Notes under the pieces: model-generated
Told to the model about the DNA's origin: nothing
Seen by the model: the letters and a program-made list of their open reading frames with translations, nothing else
Database searches by the model: none
Assembly: GCA_009741485.1 (NCBI GenBank)
Contig: CM019238.1
Coordinates: 11,801,030 to 11,865,029 of the forward strand
Source: Malurus cyaneus samueli
Lineage: Eukaryota > Chordata > Aves > Passeriformes > Maluridae
DNA length: 64,000 nt
Direction: 5' to 3'
Shown: positions 35,681 to 47,916 of the stretch, one piece after another
How positions within the stretch are numbered: the first letter of the stretch is position 1
How the letters are laid out: each line of letters begins with the position of its first letter
Made by a program: the position numbers and the translations under genes

Positions 35681-38600
35681 GAAAAAGTGCCTCAGTGCAC
35701 AAATGGCTCTGGAGCCCCAGCCATGTGTCCATGAGCTCTTGGCGTCAGGAAGGGAACCCTGGGAACTCAACCTAGCAGTGAAAACCAGCTCCTGGCTCTG
35801 CTAGAAACCACCCAAAACTCCATGAATTTCAACAACTCACGACTGCTTGCAAAGATCAGGATGCCTCCCTTCAGGAGCCTCATAAGGAAGAGTTTTGGAG
35901 GAGTAAAGGTGTTATTTCCCCTTTCATCACTCCAGGCACCCACTTACGGGTACCTGACACAGGTGCCAAGTTACTTCTCACACAACTCCCAAGATTCCCA
36001 ACCGATCAGGCTTTTCTATTTTAAATTCCAGCCTGCTGAAAACATTGCTTTTTGGGAGTGAAAAACTGGATCTTATGTGGCCAATCCCGACCTTGAAAAC
36101 TTCAATACCAAATAATTTACGTGTGGCTTTTGAATCAGGGCAGCATCCTGGGAAACGTGCAGATTTTCACACGATACTGTTCCCTGTTAACAGCTCATTA
36201 CAACGTACAGAAGTATATTCCCATTATGAAATGCAGCTGGGGTTGTTTTGCTTACGAAGGTCATTATCTGATCGCAGGCAAGAATCAGGGAAAGGAACCC
36301 ATTTTATAAGGCTGAAGTTGTGGACTTTTTGAAAACTCATGTGTTTTGAATTTGGTGGCCTGATCACACACAAGCATGCAACAGCAGAATCGATTCTCTC
36401 CACTTCCTCTGCTTATTAGCCCTGGAAATAGCATGGAAAAAATTATCTTTTATTAGCAAATACGTCAATATTTAACCAACCCTCGTGAGATTTGCTGATG
36501 CCCTCCACACCACATTTCTATTTCCCAGCTCCCTTAGGTTTATCCATTCTGTGGAGAGGCGCCTCGGTGGCACGGGAGTGTGCACCAACACAAACTCAAT
36601 GCAGTATCAACATCAATTTTTTTCATTGCTTCTTTCCAAGCTTCAGAGAGCTTTCCCTCTCTTGGGCAGCAACAAAATGCAGCACACATTACAGAAAAAC
36701 CCAGTGTTCCCTGGCACTAAGAACCAAACTCCATTTGGAAATGAGGATATTTAAAACTTTAGAAATATCTGTAAATACCAGGATCTGCACTTCTGTCTGG
36801 CAATAACGAACACAAGAGCATGTGCTCACTGGCAGGCACCACTGCTCTTCTGATCACAGCCCTGGCCCATGGGCAGAAGAGCCCATTTTGGCAGGAGAAT
36901 ATCTGAATTGTGATTTCCTTATGGCCCTTCCAGTTGGATGCACCTTGGAAGCACAGAAATGGCAGAGAAGAAACCTGTTCCTCATTGAACTCCTATTTCA
37001 AGCTCAGCAGAACGAAGAGTGATCTCTAATCAAATGATAATAAAGTGAAAGCAGACTTTGGAGATGGAAAAGTAATTTTCAGTGCTTGTAAAAATGACGA
37101 GTTGGACATGGCCATTTTCTCAGCTGCTCTAAAGGCCAATTCTGCATTTCCCTGTGCTGCCTCTTTGAGACATCACAGGGTTAATGCTGTAGGAGCTGAA
37201 CTCATCTGACCAAGCCTCAGACAGCATCTCCTGTCTGCTCTGGGCAGCATGAGCAAGGATGGCCCAGGAATTCCCTCCCCACACACTGCTCCTGAGTCAC
37301 TCCTGCTCTGGGGCTCCACACCAGTCCATGGTGATGGGTGACTAAAGCTGTGAACCATGGCTTTGAGCTTACATTGTGGCTCCTTAGCCATAAAAACGTT
37401 TTAGTCTTTAATTGTAGCACTCAAAATATCTGGAAAAATCCCTACCATGCATCACTCAGGGTTTGCCAGCACAGCAGGACTCACTTTCCTGTCCTCACAG
37501 ACTCCAGAGGAGATGCCTTCGGCTGCCAGTAAATCAGTTTTCCTGGTCACTCTCCTGATAGCACAAAGAAGCTGGTGACAGCAGTGAATTATTGACCAAA
37601 GGATGGCCCTACTTTATGGATCATCAGTTTAATTCCAGATTAGCTATCCAAGCTGACAACATCCCTATGGGCAAAAGAAGACAGACAAAGACCCCTAAGT
37701 GCTGGCAGTAATTAACACAAGCCCACACTGCACAGTAAATCTGTTTTGGCAGTGGAGGGCTTGCCAAGGCATTATGGATTGCTGTGGTTTTGTGAGGGCA
37801 GGCTGATGCCCAGCTCTGGATGCTCCCGTGGAGGTGACACCCTGACTGGCAGCAGGGCAGGCACAGGGACCGGCTCCTGCCTGCTGTCCCCCAGGCAGGG
37901 GAGGTGTCACTTCCCTGGCCCGAACAAATGCTCATTCATCACGGGGCACATGTGAAAAAGAGATTACTCAGGCTTTACGATCCGTTCATTCACCTTATAT
38001 CCAGTTCCTTCCCCCAGCTATTTACAGCTTGTTTTTGTGCTGCAGGAGGAAGGAACAGGACACTGTGGGTGCTGAGCAGGGCTGAAGGGTCCAGCCCAGC
38101 CTGAGGGGACCTGGACAGTCCCCATCTGCTTCTGGCTCATCCCCTGAGCCCTACATCGATTCCAATGCTGGTCAAATGCTGCTTTCCTCTTTGAGATGCC
38201 ATAGTCCCTTGTCCTACTTTACCTTTCCAAGCCTAAACTATTGCTGGCCCTTCAGCATCACTTCCTACATCTGCTTCCATCAAACGCAGACATCCCTCAA
38301 ACTCAAAAAAACCAATCATTAGACCAATCATCAAAAACGTGGTTGGGCTAGGCAGTAGGTAATGTCTTCAGCATTTTGCTGGAGTCTGCCAGGACCTTTT
38401 CCTATCAGGATCAAAAAACTTCCATGAGCTGCCACTTCCCTAGAAGCAACAGGAATGCAGCTATTTACTGCAAACACTCCCTCCCAGCTCTTGTTCACTT
38501 TGCCTAAGCTGATCAGGCACATGAACTGTCCATGCTTGTCAAGGGTGGTGGAAAAGGTATCGCAAAGATGGTCCCTTTCTTGCAAGGGCTGTCTGTCTTT

Positions 38601-41099
38601 CCTTTTTCCACACTGTTCTTTCTCTGGCACCATATCCCTGCTCCATCCCCCCACAAAGTTTCTCAGACTCCTACCAGCAGCCCCAGCTGCCTTCCCCTCT
38701 CCTTCCCACCCGCTCTGCATCACTAGACATGAGAACCTGGACCCATTTCTCCACCTCTCAAGCAGCCACCCCTCGGGGCGTTGGCAGCTGAGTGAAGGAG
38801 GGGTGTGGGAGCCTACGTGGGCCAGGACCCATCACTGCTATTACCCATATTTTCCATAGTTTGTTTAGTTATGTTGGAGCAGAACCCCACTCTACCATCC
38901 AAACACAGCTCAGGAAGGCTCAAAGCGCATGTCACCAGAAGATGAAACATGAGACAACAAGTAAAACAGGAGCACAAAAAACATGAAAAATGGGCAGAGA
39001 TAGAGCAGTCAACCACCTCATCACCATCACATCCTCCAGGAGGGGATGGCCTGGATGGACACTGCTCTGGATGCAAGGGGACCTAGAAGGACACAGAGGT
39101 GTCACACCACGTCAAGCCATCTGCTCAAACAGCCCCACAGTTCTGTAGAGGGGACCAGGGTGACCCAGGCAGGGAGTGCAGCAGCCAGGGGGTCCCACAT
39201 CCTCCTCCTAGCCTGGCCCAGCCTGTCAGAGCAGCTGGGAGATTTCCTGTTGGCTCAGGCTCCAGCACACGTGGCAGCTCTCTGGCCCTCGGCGACGTCT
39301 GTGACACAAACACCTCGTCCTTGGCACCAGGTAGGAAACAGTGAGCAGAGAGCTGTGCCGGAAGGATTTTCTGCCTCCCCTTCTCCTTCTGCAACACAAA
39401 CCCCTGTCCCAGCTGCTTTCCTTTTCCCCTAAAGGCTCCCAGTGGGGAGGGACTCCTCGAAGCATGTATTTATGTATTTTTGTGCACAATGTTGTGGTGC
39501 AAAGAGCCAGATCACCCTGGCTTCATCCTGCCCTCCCAGGGGCTGGTCTTTCCAAGCTTTGCATTTACATTCACTTCACCCCAAAGCTCTGGAAACCCAA
39601 AAACCACCTTCAAGCAGTTCTGATGAATGTCCCCTGGTCCACAGAGCTTCACAGGGGACTGAACAGCTGCCTCATAAGCCAGTTACCTCCCACCAGACAA
39701 GACAATCCCAGTGCGGGGTTAATTATCAAGCTGTTGATTTCAGCAGAGACTCAAATCAGGCAGGGGGAGGAGGACTCCATGGCAAACACCCCCAAACCTG
39801 TTAGCTGGGCAGGACTGAGCAGCTGGTCTCTAATTAATCGCTGGTGGTTGGGCAGGCTCCTGGGCAAGGTCTCAGCTCTCTTTGGTGTTCAGAGCACAGA
39901 TATTGCTTGCAAAAACCCTAAAACCTTCCCAGACACAGCTTTTCCAATGTCAATTTTGGCACCTAACATGGGTCTACCAACAGGATAAGGAGCCAACCAT
40001 CCAGGCTCCAGCATGGGAGCTGCTGTCACACTGGGGTGCAGCTCATCCCTGATGCTGGATGTACCCACCAGCAAGGCTCAGGCCTCTGGAGCTGCAGGCA
40101 GGAGGAGCCTTGCTGGGTGTGCTTCTCCCACACACCCATGCACAGATAGCAGCTGAGCAGCTGAAGAAACTCAGTGCTTAAATGAAGTTCAAAGCTGGTG
40201 ACTTTATACCCTCCCCCAGTGAGACCAAACACTCACAGAGGAAGCCCTGAAACGCACCTACGTGAGTCTCATCCTCAGCTTGTGATTCTTCTGTGCTGCA
40301 GGAAAAGGTCAGTGAACTCCCTCCCCACTCATAGGCAGGAGGCATTCAAGGGGTCCTGCCAAAAATAAAAGGTAACTTCCTGCCCATCACAGTGTTTGTT
40401 GACTGCTCGAACACCCACCCTCTGCCAGCTGCCTCCCATCTCCCTGCTGACCCTGCTGCATCAGCAGCATCTTCTTACTCGTGTCCTCAGCCAAGCACAT
40501 TTCCTTCTCTTAAATATCACTGCTGGCACTGCAGCTGAGCATGGCCACAGGCAACACATCCTGCTGCAGCCTAAATTCCCTCTTTAGGGCTCCCAGCCTG
40601 ATGTGCTTGCGAGGGCCATCTCTCACTGCAGCATGAGCATAAAAACACGACCCAGCCCCCACAGCCAGCGACAGCTCAGAACCATGCTAGGATGAGCAAC
40701 AACATTGACCATGAGTCCTCCTGAGCCATGAGGGGTACTTATACCTGCCCGATGCAGTCGGGTCCAAAGGGTTTCACCGAGTGGGGACGGGGTCTGCCAG
40801 CACAGAGAAAATACCTGCCACAAGTGTGTCACAGTTCTTGGGTGAAGTGGCAGAACTGCACCGGGGAAGTCCCCAGCTCCAACCTGCCCCACACAGGAAG
40901 CAGCTCAGGGTGGAGTGGGAATCTCAGCAGTGCCACAGCTGGGAACCACATCTGGACAGCACAGCCCAGGGCTGGAGAAGGAAATCCTCGTCAGAGCTGG
41001 CCCTCTCTGCCCACTAGCAGGTCTGACAGCACTGCCCTTTCCTCCTGCCCCTGAGAACACCATCGCTGAGCAGTGTTACACCACCTCAAACTCGAATCA

Positions 41100-41290
41100 A
41101 AAGTAACATTATTGTTAACAAAGCTTTTTCTTGGGAATAAAAGGAATTGGATTTGTTCTGCGGCCAAGGAGACTATAGAGGTTACCTTCTGGACAATGAA
41201 AATTAGCTCTTTGAATCCCAGTTCCCTCTCAGTCTGGACTACCTTTTAAAAACCTTGATGATAAATCAAATTTTGGAGAAAAGTATGAGG
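41100..41290. other. AT-rich unique block, candidate conserved noncoding element
   Basis: Contains acattattgttaacaaagc (SOX/forkhead-like) and gatgataaatcaaattttgg in a CpG-poor stretch flanked by ordinary intron. Compositional evidence only. Confidence 0.2.
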
Positions 41291-42169
41291 AAACCACCTA
41301 ACACCAGAGAGCTGTGTCTTGTTACCAGGCCCATCGGGGAGGACACCTCCCTCAGACATCTCCTGATTAAATTACATCCTGAGTCACAGCACAAGGCGAC
41401 ACTTGATACAATTAACTAGGCCCAGAATAACTGTAATTAACTGTTAATCTGCGATCAACAGCTCCACTTACACCGGGTTTTGCTGCACAAGGATTCCTTG
41501 AGGTTCGTTTCCTCCACAACAGGATAAACTTCAGCTCTGGCACAGGAAATCTAGTGTTTGTTTTAAGGCTGTGCATCAGCTTCGCGCTCTGGACACAAAA
41601 GCCAATGAATCTCCTTTAGAGGTGTTGGATTGTTGTTTCCCACAGCTGATTTCCACAGCATTGTTTGGAGGATGGTCCCTGCAGGACACACCTGAGGCAC
41701 CTGACTCCTGCTGGAGCTGAAGCCACAGGGACAAAGCTGAAATGCTTCAAATGTGTGAGACCACTCCAGGGTACAGCTCTGTTTGAGAACAGGCAAACAC
41801 ACCAGGTACAAACAATCTCTGCTGTTTAAAATAACTCATTGTGGGTGACCTTTGGGTGCAGCATTCCCACAACATCCCCAATGAACCCGGAGGTTTGCCA
41901 TGGGATCGCAGTGGGCGATGTCTGCTGCAGGCAGGTACTGGCTCTTCCTGGAGAGGGAGAAGAAGGGGTTTGGGTTTGAAAAGCCACCCGACAGGCAGAT
42001 ACCTTCAGATTTAATTACATTCCCATTACCGAGGGTCAGCCTTCCCCTGATTTAAGTGCCCTGGCAAAATCCTGTCAGTACTGCTCCCATACAGAGTGGG
42101 AGAGCATTTACCCGGAGTGTTAATGGGAGCCAGGGCACAGCTAAAAGGACAATGGAATTAGAACTTAAA

Positions 42170-42680
42170 TACCCGGCCTAGACTCGGTGGAGCTATAGAT
42201 TATTTTGTGTATTAAAGAAGAATTAACTGATCCATTCTAAAAATGCATTTATCATTAAAATAAAAATCGTCTGTCATTTTATTTAATAGTCTTAGTAAGA
42301 AATAATTGCAATGTCTGGTTGTTTTTCAACAACATGTGGTTTTAATATTTTAATTGTTACAAACTGTTTCATAATGATTAACAAAAGGCGTGTCCAAGTA
42401 ATTATTGTATTTATTAGCATTTCTTTTGAGGACTTGATAGATTAGATTGCATATATACAGCCCTTCAGACACTGTAGTGCTAACTTATTAAAGGTGGGAA
42501 ATGAGCCAAAAGTGGCTTGCTTTGGTGCAATTTAAATATTGTATTTTCAAGTGATTAGTGTTGTGCATCGCATTATTTAACAGTCTGGCAGTTTGCACGT
42601 TTTTCTAATTATTATGCAGCTTCATCTGATCGGGGAATTAAAATACAGTGGGAATAATAAACCTCAGAGAGCCTAGCAGG
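42170..42680. other. Strongest candidate conserved noncoding element (AT-rich)
   Basis: About 500 bp with very few CpG, no tandem structure and a dense run of homeodomain/POU-like words: aagtaattattgtatttatt, gaataattgc-like runs, taatgattaac, ttctaattattatgcagc. It is the longest continuous AT-rich unique block in intron 6 and has the texture of a developmental enhancer. There is no open frame of interest. Conservation has to be tested by alignment. Confidence 0.3.
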
Positions 42681-44266
42681 CACAGGGAAACTCTGTTTCA
42701 TCAAATCTGTCAAAGTCATGGATTTTTCTGAAGGGGAAATATATTCCTAAAAAGTCCCCAGCTCCCCAGGCTCTCTCATAATAAATTTCCTATTTCCCTG
42801 AGTGCCCCGAGCAGGGTCTGGGTCCCTTTGCTGCCCCGAGTTTGTCTCCCCTTGGTGGGGTCAGACCCTCCTTGCCGGTCCCCGATGCTCCACCATCCTG
42901 AATTTTGAGCAAAGAGGTTGCAGGAGACTCAGGCACAAGGGCATCACACCGTTCCCAGGCTTATTTTGTTTACATTTGATTCAATCAAGTTGTGGCCTTT
43001 TGGCCTCTTTCCAAATTAACTTCTGGGTGACCTCCGCCATGCCCTCTCCCAGCAGCCAGGCCGCCGGGAAACAGCCCATTAAACCTACAAACAAATATGG
43101 GACATATTGGTTGATCAAACCAGCTTCAAACACAGCTCTGGAAATGCCAGGACGTGCTTTTTCTGCGAACTTCAGGTCTATTTTGTCTTTGGTCATTCGC
43201 ACCTCTGGGCCCCTTGGCTTGTTTTTTTTTTCCTCTTCCCTTTCCAACTATAGCTGTGTGTTTTACTGCCTCGTAAAACTTCTAAATTTTTGTTCTCATC
43301 CTCCTGCAAACCCCTCTAAGAGTAATGTGAGGCTCTTTCTGATGGGGCTCATGGCAGGACTCGGGTCTTTACACCGAGCACATGAAGAAAGGCAGTGAGA
43401 CCCTGCTTGGGGGAACAGCTGCAATACTCCAAGAAATTGTGTCTTCCCTTTATTTCCAAGGAAATAAATCAAAGGGAGTTTCTCAGGGTCTGTGAAAGCA
43501 TATTGCCTGGATTCCCATCCCCAAAGGGTTTATTTTTTCAAGAGCTTATATGGTAGTTAGATTTCTGGCTAGAAAATATGCAATATGATAAAAACACAGG
43601 CCCTATATGGGGCAATAAATTACAGATTGTTTGATGTGGAAACCAAAGAACTGTCAAACTCCAGTATATCTGAAATATTCTAAATGAGCCCTTAACTCGA
43701 GTGTCTGGAAATGTACAATATGTTTCCAGGCCATTCAATTTTCTAAAGACACATCTTCCCCAGCTAAGTTTCCTTTTATGGATTTCACTATTAATTTTTG
43801 GTGTGTTTTTCCCCTTCTTTTTTAAAAAAATGGTGCTCTTCCTCCTCGAGACAATACTATGATAAACACCAGGATTTATCTGAGCATAAAAAGAGATTGC
43901 AACTGGGCACAAGCTTAAAGAGGTAATGGCATTAAGGATGAGGTAAAACATCTGCTGCAACAGTGTCAGAACCCCACAGGCACTGAAGAGGTCATAAAAG
44001 TCACTTCAGGACAGAGAGGGACAGGGGGGAGGACCAAGAACGTCACATCAGCCAATTTGGTACCACAGATCCCTGCTGCATCCTCACACTGGCATCACAC
44101 AGGTCCACTCTCTGGAGCCTTCCATGGAGAAGGATGACCAACAGGAGGTCACCAGCGTGGCAGAGCTCCCAGGACATGGGACATGTGACACCACAGCTCC
44201 CACCTTCAGGTATGGCTGTTAAAGCCTGAAGCTTGTCCCCATCTGTCAGCCATCCAAGTGTCCCTA

Positions 44267-44313
44267 TGGCCAGAGGAAAATGGAGTGGCCAGAGGAAAAT
44301 GGCCAGAGGAAAT
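44267..44313. repeat. Short tandem repeat of tggccagaggaaaa
   Basis: Three copies of a 14-bp unit, tggccagaggaaaa; the first two are separated by a 5-bp insertion (tggag). Minor. Confidence 0.8.
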
Positions 44314-45736
44314 AGCTCACCCTGCACACGGTTTCTGCCTGGGGATGTTACCAAGTCACAAAAAATCTGAGCAAGACCCCGTGCTGACACTGAATAACCT
44401 TTCAGTTTCAATATAGTTTCACTTGCAGGATGAGTGAAAACCCTTCTAGCTAGAAACAGACCCCTTCCACTCTGGGAAATAAAAGTTAGGAACCAATTCC
44501 AACTCATTTTCCTGAAGGTGACCCTTAGCCTCCCAGCTGAGATAACAATGCTAATATTTATGGATGGGCTGTTCATGCCTCTGGGCACACAACAAAAATA
44601 ACTCAAATCAAAACTTGGTGGACATCTAACAGAACTGGGGGGAAAAAAATTCCAATATGGCAATAATAAACCATCTCACCCACCAATGCACAAAAAATAG
44701 CATCAGCCACAATCACACGTTTGGGTGAAACAAAAATGGTCTGATGTGATGATTAGGCAGCACGGAGAGGGACTCACCCAGAAAGGGCTGACTGGAGACA
44801 GCAGGCACTGTGTTTTATTCATTTATTTATTTTAGCTTGATGGGTGCTCAAAGCGAAAAAATACAGTCTGGGGCACTTCTGCTTCCCCTTCTCTCTGGGT
44901 TAGGGTTTTCTCTATTTCTTTCAATTCCCGTGGGTTTAATTCTAACGCACATTCTCATTTCAAACTGCAAACATTTGATGATAATTTCTCGTGTGATTGT
45001 GTGCACATTTACCCAAATTAGGTTCGAGAAGACATGAACTAAAGAGCAAGCACAATTTCAACACACAACACTGAAAGAGCAGACACGTCCATCAGCATGA
45101 GCAGCCCGGAATAAAAGCAAAGTCAAGTCATCAGCAAATTACAGATACTTAGCAAAAATCTACAAGTAAAAATAAAAGCTGTGGACCTCTGAAAATTGCA
45201 CCAAACAGCATGGTTCCTGAGTCTGCCCACACCCACAAAATCCAGGCTGCATCTCCAGCACAGCACACTGGAAGAAAGCCATAACGTTGTAAAAGATGCA
45301 CAGTTTACAGGTAGTCACATGGGAATCCAGTTTACAGCTCTGAGCACCACAAAAATAGTCTTTTCTCCAAAAGATCCTGGATGTCTGAAAATCCTTAAAA
45401 GCCACTGTTGGCTTGAGCTTGGTGAGTAAGGAGATTTTCAGCCCTCCCCAGCCCGGGAGTTCCCACTGCTTCCCAAATCTGAAGCCAACACCTGAAAAAC
45501 ACAACTGTAATTCATCCAGAGCTGCTGCTCCTTCCACATTTCATACGCCCATTTCATCTTTGGCAACCAAGATGCATTCCAGGTGCAAGAGAGAGCTCAA
45601 ATCTTCCTTCAGCCAAGAAAATAAGTGTGATGGTAAACTCTGACACCCCAAATCCCAATTTTAAGTAACTTCCATGGTTACTTTCGTGGTATATAAGCTA
45701 CTGAGCATAGACTACAGACCCTCCACAGAACAGAAT

Positions 45737-45945
45737 CGTATCACAGAATTACAGACTGGTTTGGGTGGGAAGGGATCTCACAGATCATGTAGTTCCACTC
45801 CCCTGCCATGGGCAGGGACATCTTCCTTAGACCAGGTCTCCAAGCCCTGTCCAGCCTGGCCTTGAATATTCAGGGGTGCGGCAGCCACAGCTTCTCTGAG
45901 CATAACCATAGCCTCATAACCAATTTGCACAAATCATTTCCTATT
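45737..45945 (-). mobile_element. CR1 LINE 3' fragment
   Basis: It contains the diagnostic antisense CR1 string: tcacagaattacagactggt, the ggtgggaagggatctcacag block, cccctgccatgggcagggac, tagaccaggtctccaagccc, gtccagcctggccttgaata and ggcagccacagcttctctga. The element is oriented on the minus strand, 5'-truncated and moderately diverged, of the common avian CR1 type. Confidence 0.93.
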
Positions 45946-46589
45946 TTCTCACGATTTTATTCTCAATTCCTCTTCTTTCTCAAACACAGCTTTATAAGGG
46001 GATTCAATATTTTTCAGACTCATACATTTATGCTGAAACAGCTTACCTGCTCCCCATAACACATTCCAACCTGACTGGAATCCAACCCATGCAAGTCAAG
46101 GAGGGGAAGCAGTCAGAGATGGTGACTAAGCTGACCGTATTCACCCCCTTACCACAACTTTTCCCTGAGCAGCAGCTGGCAGAGACACTCTGCTGCCACA
46201 AACAGCTGAGTTGAGCACAGCAGTGTTTACCCAGGGTCTCCCACTCCACAGACCTCCACTCCTCACAAGGCTGGGCTGCTCAGCAAAGACCTAACTTGAC
46301 CCAGTCTGGCAGCCAGCATTTCACAACCACTTTATGTCAGCAGTTTCAAGTACACTAATAATCATGTTTTGTTCGGTGCGACTTTCTCACTGTGAACGGC
46401 AAAATATCATTATCACCTGCAGGTTGAAGCCTGCCCTCTACCCCATTTAATAGCGAGCCGATTATGCTCTTCCCCCACCGCTTTTCCCCTTCTAATAATT
46501 ATGGGCTGTTGGCAGATGGCACGGCTCGGCACGGGGAGCGTGTGGGAAGGCAGAGCAGGCTGTAGGGCCGCTGCCCAGGCTGCTCTTAC

Positions 46590-46935
46590 ATGGTGGAGAC
46601 CCCAAATCCCGCGCTGCATCCCGCTGCCCAGACAGCACCTAATGAGGCATGGCTGCCTCGGAGGGCGCGGGGGTTAACGCGGGAGTGGCTGTGCAAACAG
46701 CGCCCGGCAGCCGCGGCAGCAGGAAAGCAGAGGAAGCAGAAAAGTTGCTACGCCAGCAGCTGCAAACAGAGCCGCCCTCGCAGCCCACCCGGCCGGGGAG
46801 CAAAGCCGGGCTTAACCCCGGGAGCGGCCCGGAGCTTGGTGCCGGAGCCATCGCGGGCCAGGCCCCGGCGGGGCGGGAAGAGCTCCCCTCAGGAGAGGCT
46901 CCGGGGCAGCGCCGCTGCGTGAACAGCGTTACCAG
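46590..46935. other. CpG island within GPC3 intron 6
   Basis: By eye about 30 CpG in about 330 bp with GC near two-thirds, including gcgcgggggttaacgcggga, ggccccggcggggcggga and ggggcagcgccgctgcgtga. The neighbouring kilobases have almost none. A GC-box-like ggggcggg lies near 46870. Overlapping plus-strand ORFs (46590-46922 and 46649-47101) are open through the island but have no recognised domain. It lies about 0.9 kb below exon 6 in coordinates, far from the GPC3 promoter, so it is either an alternative or unrelated promoter, or an orphan island. Confidence 0.75.
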
Positions 46936-47795
46936 CCCAGGATCTGCCCTGTGCGGTCCCAGTGCGAGTCCAAACTATCTGCCTGTGGAAAACATCCCCT
47001 CTGTGAGCTCCTGGGGTGCCCCACACTCAGTGTGTGACACAGCGCGGAGAGCAGAGGCCATAGCCAGACCCCAGCCCCAAGGCAGTGCTGTAGAACATTA
47101 ACAGCCATGAGCTGAACGCTGTGCAGAGCCGCCACCGAGTTCCCTGGCAGCATCAAGGCTTGCTCACAGACCCAACCTGGCGTGGCAGAATGGCTACAGA
47201 CAAGATCACGCTTGTCCCAGGAAGGATGCCAGGTCTGAGGCAGTGGGAAGGAAGCTTCCTCCCCAGCAGAAAGGATCTCACCCAGCTCTGCCATTTCCCC
47301 ATTCCACAGTCACTTGCGCCTTTACTGAGTGGGTGTGAATGCTCAGGGAGATACAGCAAAGGAGAAAGTGATCCTTAGAACCAGCCATGAAATGCCAAAA
47401 GGAACTCCTCCAACCAGAGGGGACATCAGGTATGTGCCACATGACCCCCCTGCCAGCACCTCATCAGCTCCATTTTTCTGGAACCTCCACTGCAAAGGGC
47501 TCGGATGCCCAGCAGGAGCATTCTCGTACTGCAGGGATGCATCCACACATCTCCCAGGCACAGGCTGAGCTCTGGGAGGCTGCCCCACAGAGAACTGCAG
47601 CAGCAGGCACCCACCAGGACCGGCCACGCGTGCCCTGTGAGCCAGTGGGGCCAGGGTGGCACTGGCTCTGCACACAGGAGCTGCTGCAGATGGAGACACC
47701 CGGGACTCTGAGCCCGGAGAGAGTGCGGGGGAGGCCAAACTGATTTGGAAACCGCCCACTCCGGAGACATCCCTGTTGGCACGGCTTCAACAAAC

Positions 47796-47916
47796 CTGGT
47801 TGATGTGTTTCAGCTTGTCAATAATCTGGCTGATCACTGGCTCTGGACCTTTCATCTTCACCTCATGGTTGCCAGCCTGAGCTTTTGCTCCGTTCCTTGT
47901 GGACTGGGGACTGTAC
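47796..47916 (-). CDS. GPC3: Glypican-3 exon 6 (internal coding exon)
   Basis: The 121-nt exon has one base completing the split arginine codon, then 40 codons ending exactly at a codon boundary. The acceptor is attcctacag|GTACAG; the donor is AACCAG|gtttgt, which lacks the usual A/G at position +3 but keeps the essential GT. The peptide begins [19 protein letters not shown] and ends with the strongly conserved [20 protein letters not shown] plus Q, which differs from remembered human glypican-3 by a single conservative valine-to-isoleucine change in this half. The first half is more divergent, and the human QFNLHEL stretch is not kept as such. It encodes the end of the folded core just before the unstructured stalk. 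No cysteines. Flanking introns are 10.4 kb (upstream) and 16.1 kb (downstream). Confidence 0.97.

Larger units (their letters stand above)
31648..47795 (-). other. GPC3: GPC3 intron 6 (16.1 kb)
   Basis: This is the intron between exons 6 and 7, with a gtttgt donor at 47795 and a tttcag acceptor next to 31648. It contains the 18-bp minisatellite (33426-33587), an 18-bp perfect palindrome (33319-33336), a CR1 fragment (45737-45945), the strong CpG island (46590-46935), and AT-rich candidate regulatory blocks at 35270-35680, 41100-41290 and 42170-42680. No other gene was recognised. Confidence 0.9.
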
